Source: Daphnia pulex
Taxonomy: Eukaryota; Arthropoda; Branchiopoda; Diplostraca; Daphniidae
NCBI RefSeq assembly: GCF_021134715.1
Contig: NC_060019.1
Coordinates: 10,120,001 to 10,184,000 of the forward strand
Length of the DNA: 64,000 nt
Reading direction: 5' to 3'
Shown here: positions 1-11,271 of the stretch, piece after piece
How the letters are laid out: each line of letters starts with the position of its first letter
Numbering within the stretch: position 1 is the stretch's first letter
Translations under genes and position numbers: made by a program
The notes under the pieces: model-generated
The model's input: the letters and a program-made list of their open reading frames with translations, nothing else
Told to the model about the DNA's origin: nothing
Databases searched by the model: none

Positions 1-1010
1 CAAGAAGACATATTCCACTTTTTCCTGTCATCAAAAATGTTGAGAATGATTGAAGCGAAAAAAAAAAAAGGAGTGAGGGAGAGACATCCATTGGAGAGGG
101 GTCGGCTTTTCATCTTGCGGATGAATGATGACTATAGGAGAACTTCCGACCGAGGTGGAAGTAGAAGATAAAAGCGGTTAGAAAGACACGCCGTATCGAT
201 CCAAAGAATTCCCAACCCAACCAGCTGCTGGCCGTGTGGTACTTTCTATCGATTCGCCATTCCATATTCGATTATTTTAAATAAAATAAGGACACGACAG
301 ATCAAGTGACATTTCCACGGGGAGATTCTCGGGACTGTAGCCAGCAGTTCTTCCGCACGCTTGGAAATAAAGCTAGGGACGTCAAATGCGATGAGGAGTC
401 CACCAGCTCGGCGTACTAGGAAACAAAGTCGTCGGTGCTACTGCTTCGCCACTTGATTTTTTAGGACGCTACAAGTAGTCGAAGGGTAATGTTTTCGTGA
501 CTGGATCGATAAAGAACCAACAGGTTGGCCTAATCGATCATCAAACGGCCTAAACTTTTGACATTCATCACGTGGAGTGTGTCGCAGAGATAGTACACAA
601 GCGTTGCAATCAGCTCACATATCCTGGCATTTGAAGCTGATGAAAGAAGTTTCTTTCACGGACAAAGTTTATGTGCTTAAGTGCAAGTTAATGGGGCGAA
701 CACTCTGGTGCGGCGCTATCAAGGAAGAAGAAGAAAACAAAAATCAATAACTCGATCGGTTAAGAGTCAATCTATCGGCAGTTTGGAGCTAACTCGATTC
801 TGCTGGCGTGACTTAACGACCCATCTACTATATCGCTGGGGAATGTTTCTTTCTTTTTCCTTCATCTTTTTTTAAGGAAGCAAAACGAGAGAAGAATGCC
901 GAAACAAGGCCAAAAAGGAGGCGTCGCCGGGAAGATCAATTTGAAGCCCAACATCTTTACACGCAGCCAAGTGAGAAACTCGAGTGTAGAACAAGGACGA
1001 CTGTACTTAC
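1..1010 (-). other. Intron 2 of the calcium channel gene (no exon found)
   Basis: This stretch follows the donor site of coding exon 2 of the calcium channel gene (GTAAGTAC on the minus strand, starting at 1010). The next expected coding segment is the end of segment IS1 and segment IS2. I searched this stretch for it and did not find it, so the intron seems to continue past the left edge. No convincing independent ORF or RNA gene is seen here. Confidence 0.6.
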
Positions 1011-1535
1011 CAAATAAGCATTGGTAATGTTAGAGTCCCCGTTGGGGTACGGCGTGTAGACGGCCAAGGCAACGCAGTTGGCGAAGATGGTCAACAAGAT
1101 CAAATACTCGAACGGTGTGCACAACGAACAATGGGTTAAGGATAATATCATCACAGTTATAAAAGAACTAATTGAATCTAAAAGAAAAAACAACTAAGCT
1201 ATTCGAGCTCGAAGGTAACGAGCTCGTTATTAATAATCAAAAGGATATTTCCACTCGACGACGCTGATGCAGAGCTTTCGCAGAGGATTCGTGAGCGAGA
1301 GGCAAAGGAGAGCTCGTTGCGGTCGTTCCGGAGGAGGTTTTCCTCTTCGACTCATGGCCTTTCTTTTGGCAGCAGCTGCGGCAGCGGCAGCAGCGGCTTC
1401 GGCTTCTGCCAGAGTTTTGGCCGGTCCGGCAGTAGCTGATGGTGCCGTCGCCTGTGCGGCAACGCCTGCGGCCGCGGGAGTTCCAGGTACAACCGGAGTC
1501 TCCGGAGACACGGCCAACCCGTTTTGACTTTCCAT
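1011..1535 (-). CDS. Ca-alpha1D: Voltage-gated L-type calcium channel alpha-1 subunit (Cav1), N-terminal part, truncated by window edge
   Basis: Pore-forming subunit of an L-type (Cav1) plasma-membrane calcium channel. Two coding exons are visible: 1249-1535 and 1011-1116. The protein starts with a Met (1533-1535) preceded by an in-frame TAG, then an Ala/Pro-rich cytoplasmic tail with a run of ten alanines. It continues with the basic motif [14 protein letters not shown] and the segment [14 protein letters not shown], joined to [19 protein letters not shown], which is the start of transmembrane segment IS1. It ends in the extracellular loop [15 protein letters not shown]. These motifs are typical of Cav1 channels of arthropods and vertebrates. 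The remaining domains I-IV lie left of the window. The two exons are joined by a U12-type AT-AC intron, annotated separately. Upstream noncoding exons are likely, because a good acceptor (TTTGCAG) sits about 15 nt before the ATG. Confidence 0.9.
1117..1248 (-). other. U12-type AT-AC intron in the calcium channel gene
   Basis: The exon boundary can only be joined in frame (codons for Lys-Pro-Phe-Glu-Tyr) if the intron begins with ATATCCTTTT at 1248 and ends with GCAC at 1117. The donor matches the minor-spliceosome AT-AC consensus exactly. A perfect U12 branch-site core, TCCTTAAC (minus strand, 1142-1135), lies about 19 nt before the acceptor. Length is 132 nt. Voltage-gated sodium and calcium channel genes are known hosts of conserved AT-AC introns, which fits. 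Confidence 0.9.
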
Positions 1536-3161
1536 GATGATCTATGGCTCTGCAAAGTGCAACACGTCAAGAAATTAAACAAATAGTAGGCTAGTTGGTT
1601 CAAACAACTCACAACTCAGACGGAATATGTAGCCAATTAATAATTCATCGGTTCACTCAGTGTGTGTGTGCCGTTGTGACTGAGTACACACCGCACGCTC
1701 CAGCCCAAAAGAGGATCGATATTCCATTACTTAACAGATATATACGTAGACAGCTTTCCCAGCTCATGTATAGATACCATTGTAATCCAACACGGAAATT
1801 CAGAAGGGAGGGGGGGGGGAATTCATTTCACGTTGGGTAACCTTTTGTATACAGCAAACCAGGTTGACATTGTAGGCTCACCAGATTGCTCCGGTTTACG
1901 GTGAGAAGTTCAATCCAAACCAAATTAGACCCAAAACATAATAAACGACCAAAAAGTTAAAGATTTCAAGTATCGATCAATGCTCATCGTATTTAGCAGA
2001 CTCCTACGTACTGAAGCAAGTCACGTCCTCGGCGAGATGAATTGTGTGAAAAAGAAGAAGAAAGAAAAAACGATATTGTATCCGCCATACCACTGCCATC
2101 CTTATTTTTACGAGACGAACGCATCGCAAAGAAACGTTATTGACGCTAGTCACGCCTGCCTTCAACGGTTGACGACTTGTTCGATTCCTTACCCCGCCCT
2201 TCTCTCTCCCTCCCAACCCTCCGGAAAGGGAAAAGCTTCTTCTAAGAGAGTTAAACACGATCAAATAAAATTTGACTGATGGCAACGTTTTGATGGAGTG
2301 CAGAGTTCTAAACTCTTCACTCGTGTTTCCCCAGAGAAGCAAGACTTTATTTGCTTAGATAAGACTTTTCCTCGTTGGCATTTCTTTTATTTCGTTCTTT
2401 CTTCCTTTTGAAAAGAGGACAACAGGAATGAGACACACGATAAGGATCGATGAACGAGTTAATGAAGCTGCAACAAAGGCAGTACACAACGTGGTGAAGA
2501 GGGATTCTTTTCTGCACTGAATTAAATGAAAAACGAGTCTGAGCAAAAGAAGAGAATCCTAATCAAAGGTTTGGCGATCTAAAAACACGCCGAGCATTGT
2601 GAACAACACTTGGCCGTACGATTTTGGCGGAAAACCGGTTTATCTTGGCTATAATTAACACACAGGAGAGGAGTGAGCCAATTTGGCTAAAACAACGAAT
2701 ACTAACCTATATGTAGATATAAGATGGTCTTTGAAGTCTGCGGGACATTCTTGTAATAACACTGGAGGATCGTGGGTTGAATGTTCAGATATTCAAGCAC
2801 ATTGTGTATTGTTTAGGAACTATAGACTTTCACGCCCGCGCGAGAGCCCGCCAACCATTCGACTAGCAGGATTCACTCGGGGTGGGGAATAAGCTGCTGA
2901 ACACCATGCTGGTCAAGTAAAACCAGATGGCCATGACAAACATTTTTCTGTTCAAATTTTTTTTTAATAGTTAGACCTTATAATTTAAGTGATGAATTTT
3001 TTGGTATTTGAAATGACGAAATTTTGAATAGTTCATCATAACGAAAAAAAAGAACCGAAATTGACTAGTTGCGTCCACAAGCCAAAGGGTGTTGCTAAAC
3101 CACAGTCTTTGCTTCGTCCGTAGTGTTTCCAGAAATAAAAATTAAAAATAACAAGTTAAAG
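1536..3161. other. Divergent intergenic region: calcium channel 5' UTR side and DCP1 promoter side
   Basis: The channel gene (minus) and DCP1 (plus) diverge from this 1.6-kb stretch. It should hold the 5' UTR and promoter of at least one channel isoform and the short upstream region of DCP1. Short ORFs occur on both strands but show no recognisable domain or splice-supported continuation. A G-rich run lies near 1808-1820. No other structured element was recognised. Confidence 0.4.
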
Positions 3162-5346
3162 ATGGCCGATGCGGACACTCGTTCTCACAGCGTTAATCTG
3201 GGTGCCTTGAAAAGGGTAGACCCCTACGCAGTGGAAATTGTTGAAACCGGAACTCAAGTTGCTATTTATAAATTCAATTCTCAATCCAACGAATGGGTAA
3301 GATGGGTTTTCTTTGTCACCACTTGCTGTCACACTGGCTATGCGGTTACGCAGTTAGAACATAAAACACCGGTAGGCTTATGCCTACAATATCGTTCATT
3401 GATAGATAACACTTTACCTTTTTCTATAGGAAAAAACCGATGTCGAAGGCACCTTATTCCTCTATGCAAGGTTAGTTCCTTCTGTTGTGCTGCTGTGACA
3501 AGTTCTTCCCGTTGTCACAACAATCCTTTCAGTTGTTCCGAACCTTGTACACACTTGTCTTCTTGATACTTGAATCATAGATGAGTATTAATCCTTTCAA
3601 ACTCAAATTCTTTTACAACTATTCACTTGGTTTCACTTTTCCGATGTACATTGGGATCCTTGGACATTTCTTGGATTGAGCAATCAAGTTGGGAAGCCAA
3701 TTTCTCGGCATCCAAACTTTATCATCTCTTGACTTCAAAGTTCCTTAGACATTTTCCTGCAACTCACTTGAATTCTCTATTTTATACATAACCTCACAGC
3801 TGGCTGTAAAGTAGCCAGTCAAAGGAAATGTGGAACTGAAGATGTGGCAGTTTGTGCTTTTCCCCAGCCCTAATAGTCCCAGATGCTTTTCATTCTATTT
3901 TTAACCTGGGACTAGTTTGCTCTTATTCTTGCATGGCTACGCTATCTGTTGCTCACTCTTGATAATTCTTTTTAGGTCAGGGGACCCAAGGCATGGCTTT
4001 GTTGTCATGAATCGCCTAAGCACGGAAAATCTCGTGGAACCAATCACTAGAGACTTGGAGATCCAACTTCAAGCCCCATTCCTCTTGTACAAGAATGCCA
4101 AATGTATGCTTCATTTCTGTCAATTTAATGGGAGTTAAAATAATTTTTATTTGCGATCTTTACAGTATCCATCACAGGAGTGTGGTTTTATGAGGAATCG
4201 GAGTGCACTCGAATAGCTCAAAAGTTGGAAGCATTAGTTAAAGGAGAAACTCAGCGACGTCGGCCTAATGTCGCTCAAGAAAAATCGAATGTTGATATCA
4301 TGTCCTTGCTTACCAAAGCAGGTCAAGAGTATGAACAGGTTGGTTTGCATTGTGTACATTTGAAAAAATAATTGGCCGAAATAGTACTATCTTTCTCTGT
4401 TTAGAATGGAAAGCCGTCAGTTCCAGTGTCCACGTCCAGCAGTGTTGATGTAGTCCGCCCGACCGCCCTGCGTCCGACGTCTAATGGCGGTACCTCCCAA
4501 TCTACCACGCTCAGTGTTGCTGATTTGTTTGGAATGGAGCCGATCCATCAATCCACGCCAATGCCTCTGCATCATTGTGGATCTCTTTTTGAAAGGCTTA
4601 TGTCAGCTGGGACGCCTACAGGTGTCCCTCCTCCACCACTTCCGAATGCGGAATTGCACACAGCACAGAGTTTGGAGCGTGAATTGCGAGGGAAAGAAAA
4701 GGTGGGGGAACTTAAAACAGTACAAAGGAAAATAAGTGTTTATAAATCCTTCCAATTTATAGCCAAAGGCCACAAATGGAACTGGAGAACATCCCTTGCC
4801 TCATTCGTCACCCATGCATTCGAATCCTAATGGTAAACCTAGTGGATTGTCGAATAATCCGGTGGTTCTTACTCATCCTCAGATAACCCAAGTCATGCAG
4901 GTAGAAATCAATCACGTAAATTTTGTTATTTTCGATTGATGGCTTATTTGACGTGACTACAGAAAAGCACGACCGGCACCCCTCCTCGTCATACTGGATT
5001 ACAGTCAGTGGCTCTGATGTCTCCTATGATGTTTACATCGGCGTCTGTAACCAGTGAACAGTCGGTGGAAGCAGCTCGCGTACAGACACCAGTCCAGCGT
5101 CCAGCTTTTCCATCTCGAGAGGAACCACATAATTCTTACCTAGTAGATAATGAGATCACGCCGTTAACTAAAGCTCAGCTTATGCAAGCTTTCAACTATC
5201 TCCTCAAAGTATGTGACTGATTATTACAATAAATGCTACAGAATTTCTAATGTATTATTTCTAAACAGAATGATCCGAATTTCATCACCCAGCTTCACGA
5301 CGCCTATGTTCAGTCGTTGAAACAGAGTTTGAAAACCGGTCATTGA
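3162..5346 (+). CDS. DCP1: mRNA-decapping enzyme subunit 1 (DCP1)
   Basis: Activator of the DCP2 decapping enzyme in 5'-3' mRNA decay, acting in cytoplasmic P-bodies. Eight exons join in frame: 3162-3296, 3430-3470, 3976-4103, 4166-4338, 4405-4701, 4763-4900, 4963-5208, 5269-5346, giving 411 residues. Residues about 1-125 form the EVH1-like domain, with NLGALKRVDPYAVEIVETG near the start, then RSGDPRHGFVVMNRLSTENL and SITGVWFYEESECTRIAQKL. A Ser/Thr/Pro-rich linker follows. The C-terminal LTKAQLMQAFNYLLKNDPNF and IxQLHxxY-type helix match the DCP1 trimerisation domain. The length is shorter than vertebrate DCP1A/B but fits the family. The ATG chosen is the first in frame and gives the conserved N-terminus. 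Confidence 0.95.
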
Positions 5347-6665
5347 TACACAGAGGAATATACCACCAGAAAATTGGCGCGAAAGTCCACGCGCATTTGC
5401 GTGTCTACCGTATACTAAACATAGAACCAACAAAATTTGTGTTCCTGAACCTCATCTCCAAGCCACCTCAATTATCTCTCCACCTCCTCTCTTTCCACCT
5501 CGAAAGGGCTGTGATCTTCTTTTTACGGACAAACATGACGTTGCTTTGATCGAGCGCCGTAAGTGTGCGACGCAGATAACTGTCAATACACAGAAATGCT
5601 CCAAACTGCAATATGGAGTAGTTATCAACCATTTGTAGTGGATTATTTAAAATTATTTTAGTTTTTAACTCGAATCTTCTTACCCGGCACATTATAATGC
5701 AACTTTCTTTAGACAGTCGGAGAAAATTTTTTCACTGTTGACATCTGAAAGCCTTTAATTTTTACCAGCTTGTTATACTTAGGAACATCAGTTTGGTCTC
5801 ATTCAATCAGCTATTGACAATGTAGAATGTCCTCCCTTGTAACTTCCCTTTGTATTGTTAGTTGTCGCCTGACAATAGAGATTTGCTTTTGAATCCCATT
5901 AAAAATTGTTGATAATATTTAAAAAAAAACGTAGATTTCTTTCAAGAGAGGGAGATTTTTTTATTTTGTGAACATATTCCTTGTAGTTTTAGGCTTTCAA
6001 TAATAAAGTTTAAAATAAAACACCTAACGTAACCAAAGTTACGTGTTACTTACCAAAGTTACTTACTTAACCAAACCTAACTAACAAATTAGTTGGGCGC
6101 GAACGGTTCGCGCAATTTAGAGTGCCGCGCGTGCTGGGCTGCTGGCACACTTCGCGTAAATTATGGACTGACCAACATTGATGATCTGTAAGAAAAATGT
6201 GGCAGCAAAATATTGGTTTATTAACTGAATCTGAATGATATCTATTTAAATTAATTTGTTGGATTTTGGGTGGAGCGTGGAGGTGGACCGCTATCAGAGC
6301 TCTGCTAAAGCGGCGTTGCACATCGGCTGAAAAGCCTCTAAACTTATCCTTCCTATCGTGGAGTCAAGTTACTGGAAAAAATAGGCTTTTAACCTCAAAC
6401 TAATTACAAGCATACGGCCATGTTACAAGTTCAAATTTTTCTCTTGGAAAAATTGTTCGTTTCTAAAGTTTCTTTTAAATTTATTTGTTTGACAACATTG
6501 TAAGGATTGATCGTCTGCTACCTCACCGAATACTGATTCAAATCCCGCGATTTTTTTTTACTGTAAACTTTAGTTTAAACATTAAAAAGAAAAAATAATT
6601 CATCTTCAATGCTGCTCATGTAGATGTAATGTTTTAGTTTTTTTCTAACAAAATACAGTTGGAAA
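5347..6665. other. DCP1 3' region and DDX20 promoter region
   Basis: Presumed 3' UTR of DCP1 followed by the upstream region of DDX20 on the same strand. An AATAAA hexamer at 6002-6007 is a possible DCP1 poly(A) signal, though it is far from the stop codon. A short repeated motif, ACCAAAGTTAC, occurs around 6031-6062. No ORF with a recognisable domain is present. Confidence 0.4.
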
Positions 6666-8701
6666 ATGGAAGGCGATTTTGAGAGAAAGACACGGGTAAA
6701 AAGTGCGCACTCGTTTGATTCCAAGCAGAGAACTGAAGATGTTAAAACTCAAGAAGAACTTACTTTTTCAGACATGCACATTTCTAGACAAGTTTTAGAA
6801 GGTTTGTAATGCATTTGCATTAAATCAGTAATACTTATAAATAATTTCAATTCTGGTTCAAGGTCTTACCAAAGCTGGATATCTCAAACCTTCACCCATA
6901 CAACTGGAAGCTATTCCAATTGGGAAATGTGGAATTGGTAGTCAACTTTAATTTTCAATCAAAGAATTGAAGTCCTCATTGTTCTTTTTGTTAGATATGG
7001 TTATTCAGTCAAAATCTGGAACAGGGAAAACTCTTGTTTTTGGTATTGTAATGCTGGAATCTATTGATCTTGAAATCAGTACTGTACAGGGATTGATACT
7101 TGCTCCAACCAGAGAGATTGCTTTCCAGAATGCACATGTTATTTACACTATAGGTTCAGAACTTCCAGGTATTTTTTTTCGTAAATTCGTTGTTTAAAGT
7201 ATTTAAAATGTGTTTTGTCATTTTAGGCCTAAACGTCCAGGTCTTTATTGGAGGTCTTCCTGTTGATACTGACCTGTCCAAATGCAAATCATGCCACATT
7301 GCTGTTGGAACTCCAGGACGTGTAAAACAATTAATAGAAAAAGGTGCACTGAAGACGAAAACCATCAGGCTCTTTATTTTGGATGAAGCCGATAAATTAA
7401 TGGAGGATAGCTTCGCTGATGATGTCATGTAATAACTGTGCTTAATTTATCCAGAATTTAAAAAAAAATCGAAATTTACTATTTCAGGTGGATTTTTTCT
7501 CAGATGCAGCTTACTAAACAAGTTTTGGCAGTCAGTGCCACGTATCCTGAAGTGTTGGCAAACCTGGTTTCTCGATATATGCAAAAGCCGTCGTTTGTGC
7601 GTTTGGGTCATCATCAACCTACTTTATTGGGCGTTAAACAATTTGTCTTTCGTGTTGCTTATCACCCAATGGCACAGCAGCAAGCCAAAAACAAGTTTGA
7701 GATTTTGTTAAAAATGCTCAAGGTTATCGAGTTCGGTCAATGCATGATATTTACAAACCTACAAACGAGGTGCCAATTTGGTCAAAACAGACAAAGTATT
7801 CACATTAAAATTGATTTGATTTTTTTTTTATTGCAGAGCCGAAAGCTTGGCTGCTCAATTATCAAGCAATGGTCACGCAGCCTTATCGATTTCGGGAAGT
7901 CAAACTCAGACGAAACGTTTGCAGACACTTCTGAAGCTACGTCAATATCAGTGTAAAATTCTAGTTGCGACCGATTTGGTATTTGCCTTTTTGTTTTGTT
8001 TTATTCTGTATAATTATGCATAGCTTGATTTGGTTTTTTAAATGTAGGCGGCTCGTGGAATTGACGCTGAGCACATCGATTTAGTCATTCACATGGATGT
8101 GCCTCGGGACGCAGCCACATACCTGCATCGAGTGGGTCGAGCTGGAAGGTTTGGAGCGGCCGCCTTGACGTGTACTATCGCATGTGAGGGCAATGAATTG
8201 ACTGAATTGCGATCCATCATCACAAAAACAAGAGCCTCCGTCCGAATCTTGGCGTGTGACCATTTGGCACCTAAAGATCACGACTCGAGCCAACCTGAGA
8301 CTCTGCTGACGATTCAGGCCCTTGACTCTCTTTGGCTTACTTTACCAGAGCTGGAGGGCACTGGTCTTGAGGGGGAAGGTATGGCTGACAGTCTTCTCAG
8401 TAATATTGAACACGATTTCCAGCCCGGTCTGCAAGATAGTACTAGAGCACTATTACCGCAAGGGAACAAGCGCAAAAATAAACCCCGAGCGAAAACTGTT
8501 CTTAAAACAAACGATACTGAAGATGAGCTGGAACAAGCTGTGACTCACCTAAATATCGCTGTGAAAGAAGAGCAACCCACGAGACCGACGCAACAGGAAT
8601 GGAGCGATTGGTATCAGTACTGGATGTCATACATGAGACGGAATAAGGCGTTGATTGAACAGCAAGAATATTTGAGATTAATGTGCAGTGACATTAGATA
8701 A
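6666..8701 (+). CDS. DDX20: DEAD-box RNA helicase DDX20 / Gemin3
   Basis: ATP-dependent RNA helicase of the SMN-Gemin complex, which assembles Sm cores of spliceosomal snRNPs. Seven exons join in frame: 6666-6801, 6863-6937, 6995-7168, 7227-7428, 7488-7769, 7837-7978, 8048-8701; 554 residues. Helicase motifs appear in order: Q-motif region ([14 protein letters not shown]), motif I SKSGTGKT (about 76-83), Ia PTREIA, GG, Ib TPGR, II DEAD (about 178-181), [26 protein letters not shown] (about 364-371). The C-terminal tail is short compared with vertebrate DDX20, but it ends with a Trp/Tyr-rich [20 protein letters not shown] stretch that resembles the Gemin3 C-terminus. This tail and the overall motif wording favour DDX20 over other DEAD helicases. 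Confidence 0.92.
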
Positions 8702-11271
8702 ATTTTGGCATGGTGAATCTATGCAGAGATTTGTTTTTTGTTTTGTCTTCAGCTTTTAAAACTCCGCAATATTTTGGTAATAAAATGTATTGCCTGAGTC
8801 GTCAAGTCCGTTTTTATCGAAATTTTTGAAGGCAAGGTCACCGACTCCATTTTTTTTCCGCGTAGTGTCGCAATAATAGTTTTGTTTTTCTTTTCTTTTT
8901 AGAGTTCTCCGTCGCGCATTTTAACATTCGCCGACTCGCTTGGAATCCCAAATTTCCCTCTTGTTTTGCGATATACCGTCTGTGTGGCCTTAAACTCCAG
9001 CTTTTTCTTCACATATTCTTTGTGTTGAATTTGGCTGTAAGCCTGTAACCACGAAGACCACAGTGGTTTTCCGCCAGCTGAATTCCGTGCCGAAGAAACT
9101 CTGAAGGGGGGTATGAACGATGAGCAGCATCCGGATTCGTCATTTGCGTGCTTTACCAAATTCATCGGCTTACGAATTATGCGGTCGCTGACGTTTAGTT
9201 TCGGTAGACGTCATTTGCCCGATCAAGCAGAAACATCACTGGTGGGCGTGGATTTCAGGAGGCGGGGGCGACGAAGAAAAGGAGGCCTTGCCATTTCACC
9301 CGCTGTCTTTAATAAAGCTGCACAACTAGTTGGATCGCCTAGACGGAATATACGGAAGTAAAGGTAAGCACACACCATTTTTCGTTCGAGTTCAATCATC
9401 ACAATCCGATAAATCATTTCGTTCTATTTTAGTCGGGGGAAATTTTTGTTTTTATTGTTGTCCCCGATTCGTAATCCAGCTTTGTCTTGTTGCGTGTCTA
9501 AAAACGATCCACGGGCGTGTACGCAAACTGGTTGGTTACTCATCGTAAAATCTTTGATATCTCGAGGGGGATTTAAACAACCTGCTGATGTTATCAATAA
9601 GAATTTAGTGGATAATAATGTCACTGCTGAAATAGATGGGCATTCAACGGACATTCGAACCGTTTGAAATTCACGATTTATTAATTGGGTTATATTGAAT
9701 TAATCCTCAGTTCCCTTTCAACTCCAACGATACCCAGTTCGTTTTCTAAACAAGTTATGGGCGTGAATGTAATTTTTTTTTCAAGAATGCAAACACACAA
9801 CAAATTTGAAAAAAAAATCATTTCTGAGAAATTGTTATTCAAAATTCAGTAGGTAATAATGTCCATGGCTGTTATTGCTCAGTCGCTTACGTTTGCTAGT
9901 GGAATATAGCTTTTGGCGGAAATTTTCCAGGGAAACTACATAGTCCGATTGCGTCATTTGGGCACGGCAAATAGAAGAATTCCGTCGGAATCGACATCAT
10001 TCGACTTACTCGAAGCGACCGTTACTTTTTCGCTGCGTTATAGGCGCTTGTCTGCAATGCAATCATAAATGTATGGGCGTCTAAATCACGAGGGTATTTT
10101 CCATTTTGCTTTTCTCTGGCGATCTGATTATTTCGGATCACGACGACCATTATAAAAATGTATTTTCTACCTGTCGACTGTTTTTCTCTTTTTCCCTTTT
10201 CTTAAATAACGACCTTGAGTCCTTGAAAAATAGACAAAAAAGCTACAAAATAACGCCAAGAGGAAAAGCGTGTAAATGTCATTATTCTCTCTCTTCCTCT
10301 TTTTTTTCTTTCATCTTGTTCTTTTTTTATTTTCCAGGACCCTTCCCACCGACAGTTTTGTAGTTTGCACGCAAAGGCACACTTCGCACCGAGGAGTTGG
10401 CACCGACGCACATACCCATCGAACATACACCCAAAAGTGAGGCACCGATTTCCTTTTTATGCAGTATAATCGTTTTGATGGAGTGGCCGTGTGAGACACG
10501 TTGAAATGATGATGGTGAGGTGATCCGCGATGAATTTTTATTGCGGTGATATCAGCGCGTGGAAAAGTTTTGTTTCAAACAGTGTGGCAGCTCGTTGATA
10601 AGCGTGACAGACATGGACGGACCCTATTGCTTGACCCCCCCCTCGACCACCCGCGTTCACTTTTCGTGTTTTAGACTTTTTCCACGCGCACTTAACTAAA
10701 AGATTGCGATTCCTTGTTACCGTATCTATTGCTGAGAAGACCATGACCAGTCGCTTTAACGGCATTTGAGGCTATTCAGCCATGCAGAATAGAGGTCCCG
10801 ATGTTGGCTTTTATGAATAACGACCTGATGACATCGCAAATTTATTTTAATTGTCTGATCTTCTCGTGTACTCCTCCTTCGGTACAAAACAAGGAGGAAA
10901 CTTCTTTAAGAGTGCGTTCATATCCGGGTCCTCTCCCATATCGTGAATATATATTGCGCCGACCGAGAAGAGAACGTAGAGAGAAAAAGCGAGAAAGAGA
11001 GAGAGCTTCATTAATTCAATAGTACCACCAGAACCATCAACGCGCACTTCCACCAACAACACAAGCGAAAGAGCGTAAACTCTTACGCCTTGCGATAGGC
11101 AAAAAGGGGCTGGCCCTGTGTGCGGTGCAGCTATTTAAGCGGTGCTCGCCTGTCTTCTTCCCGGCCACTTGATTTGCGGCGTGCTATTCATCTCAACCGT
11201 TTAAGTTTTGTTTGTTCAATTGTTATTTGCTATATCGTTTGTTTGCAATCTCAGGTGAACAATTCTATACA
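8702..11271. other. DDX20 3' region and Swim upstream region, with possible noncoding 5' exon(s)
   Basis: No protein domain was recognised in this 2.5-kb stretch. On the plus strand a good donor (AAAG|GTAAGC at 9363/9364) ends an open segment rich in Arg codons. A good acceptor (CAATCTCAG, ending at 11254) lies 17 nt before the Swim ATG. These two could border a 5' UTR intron of Swim with a distal promoter. A proximal alternative is a TATTTAAG element near 11132. A minus-strand ORF of 88 codons (8899-9165) has no recognised similarity. Pyrimidine-rich runs are common around 10180-10340. Confidence 0.35.
8779..8784 (+). terminator. Poly(A) signal of DDX20
   Basis: AATAAA lies 78 nt after the DDX20 stop codon and is followed by a T/G-rich stretch, as expected for a cleavage and polyadenylation site. 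Confidence 0.6.

Noticed and set aside
1267-1527. 86-codon plus-strand frame opposite Cav1 exon 1
   Set aside because: Antisense shadow of the Ala-rich channel N-terminus.
6520-6560. tRNA-like TTCAAATCCC motif
   Set aside because: No matching acceptor stem, D-arm or anticodon arm could be drawn around it.
8899-9165. 88-codon minus-strand frame after DDX20
   Set aside because: No recognised domain; the opposite strand is also open in part. Kept only as a mention in the intergenic entry.
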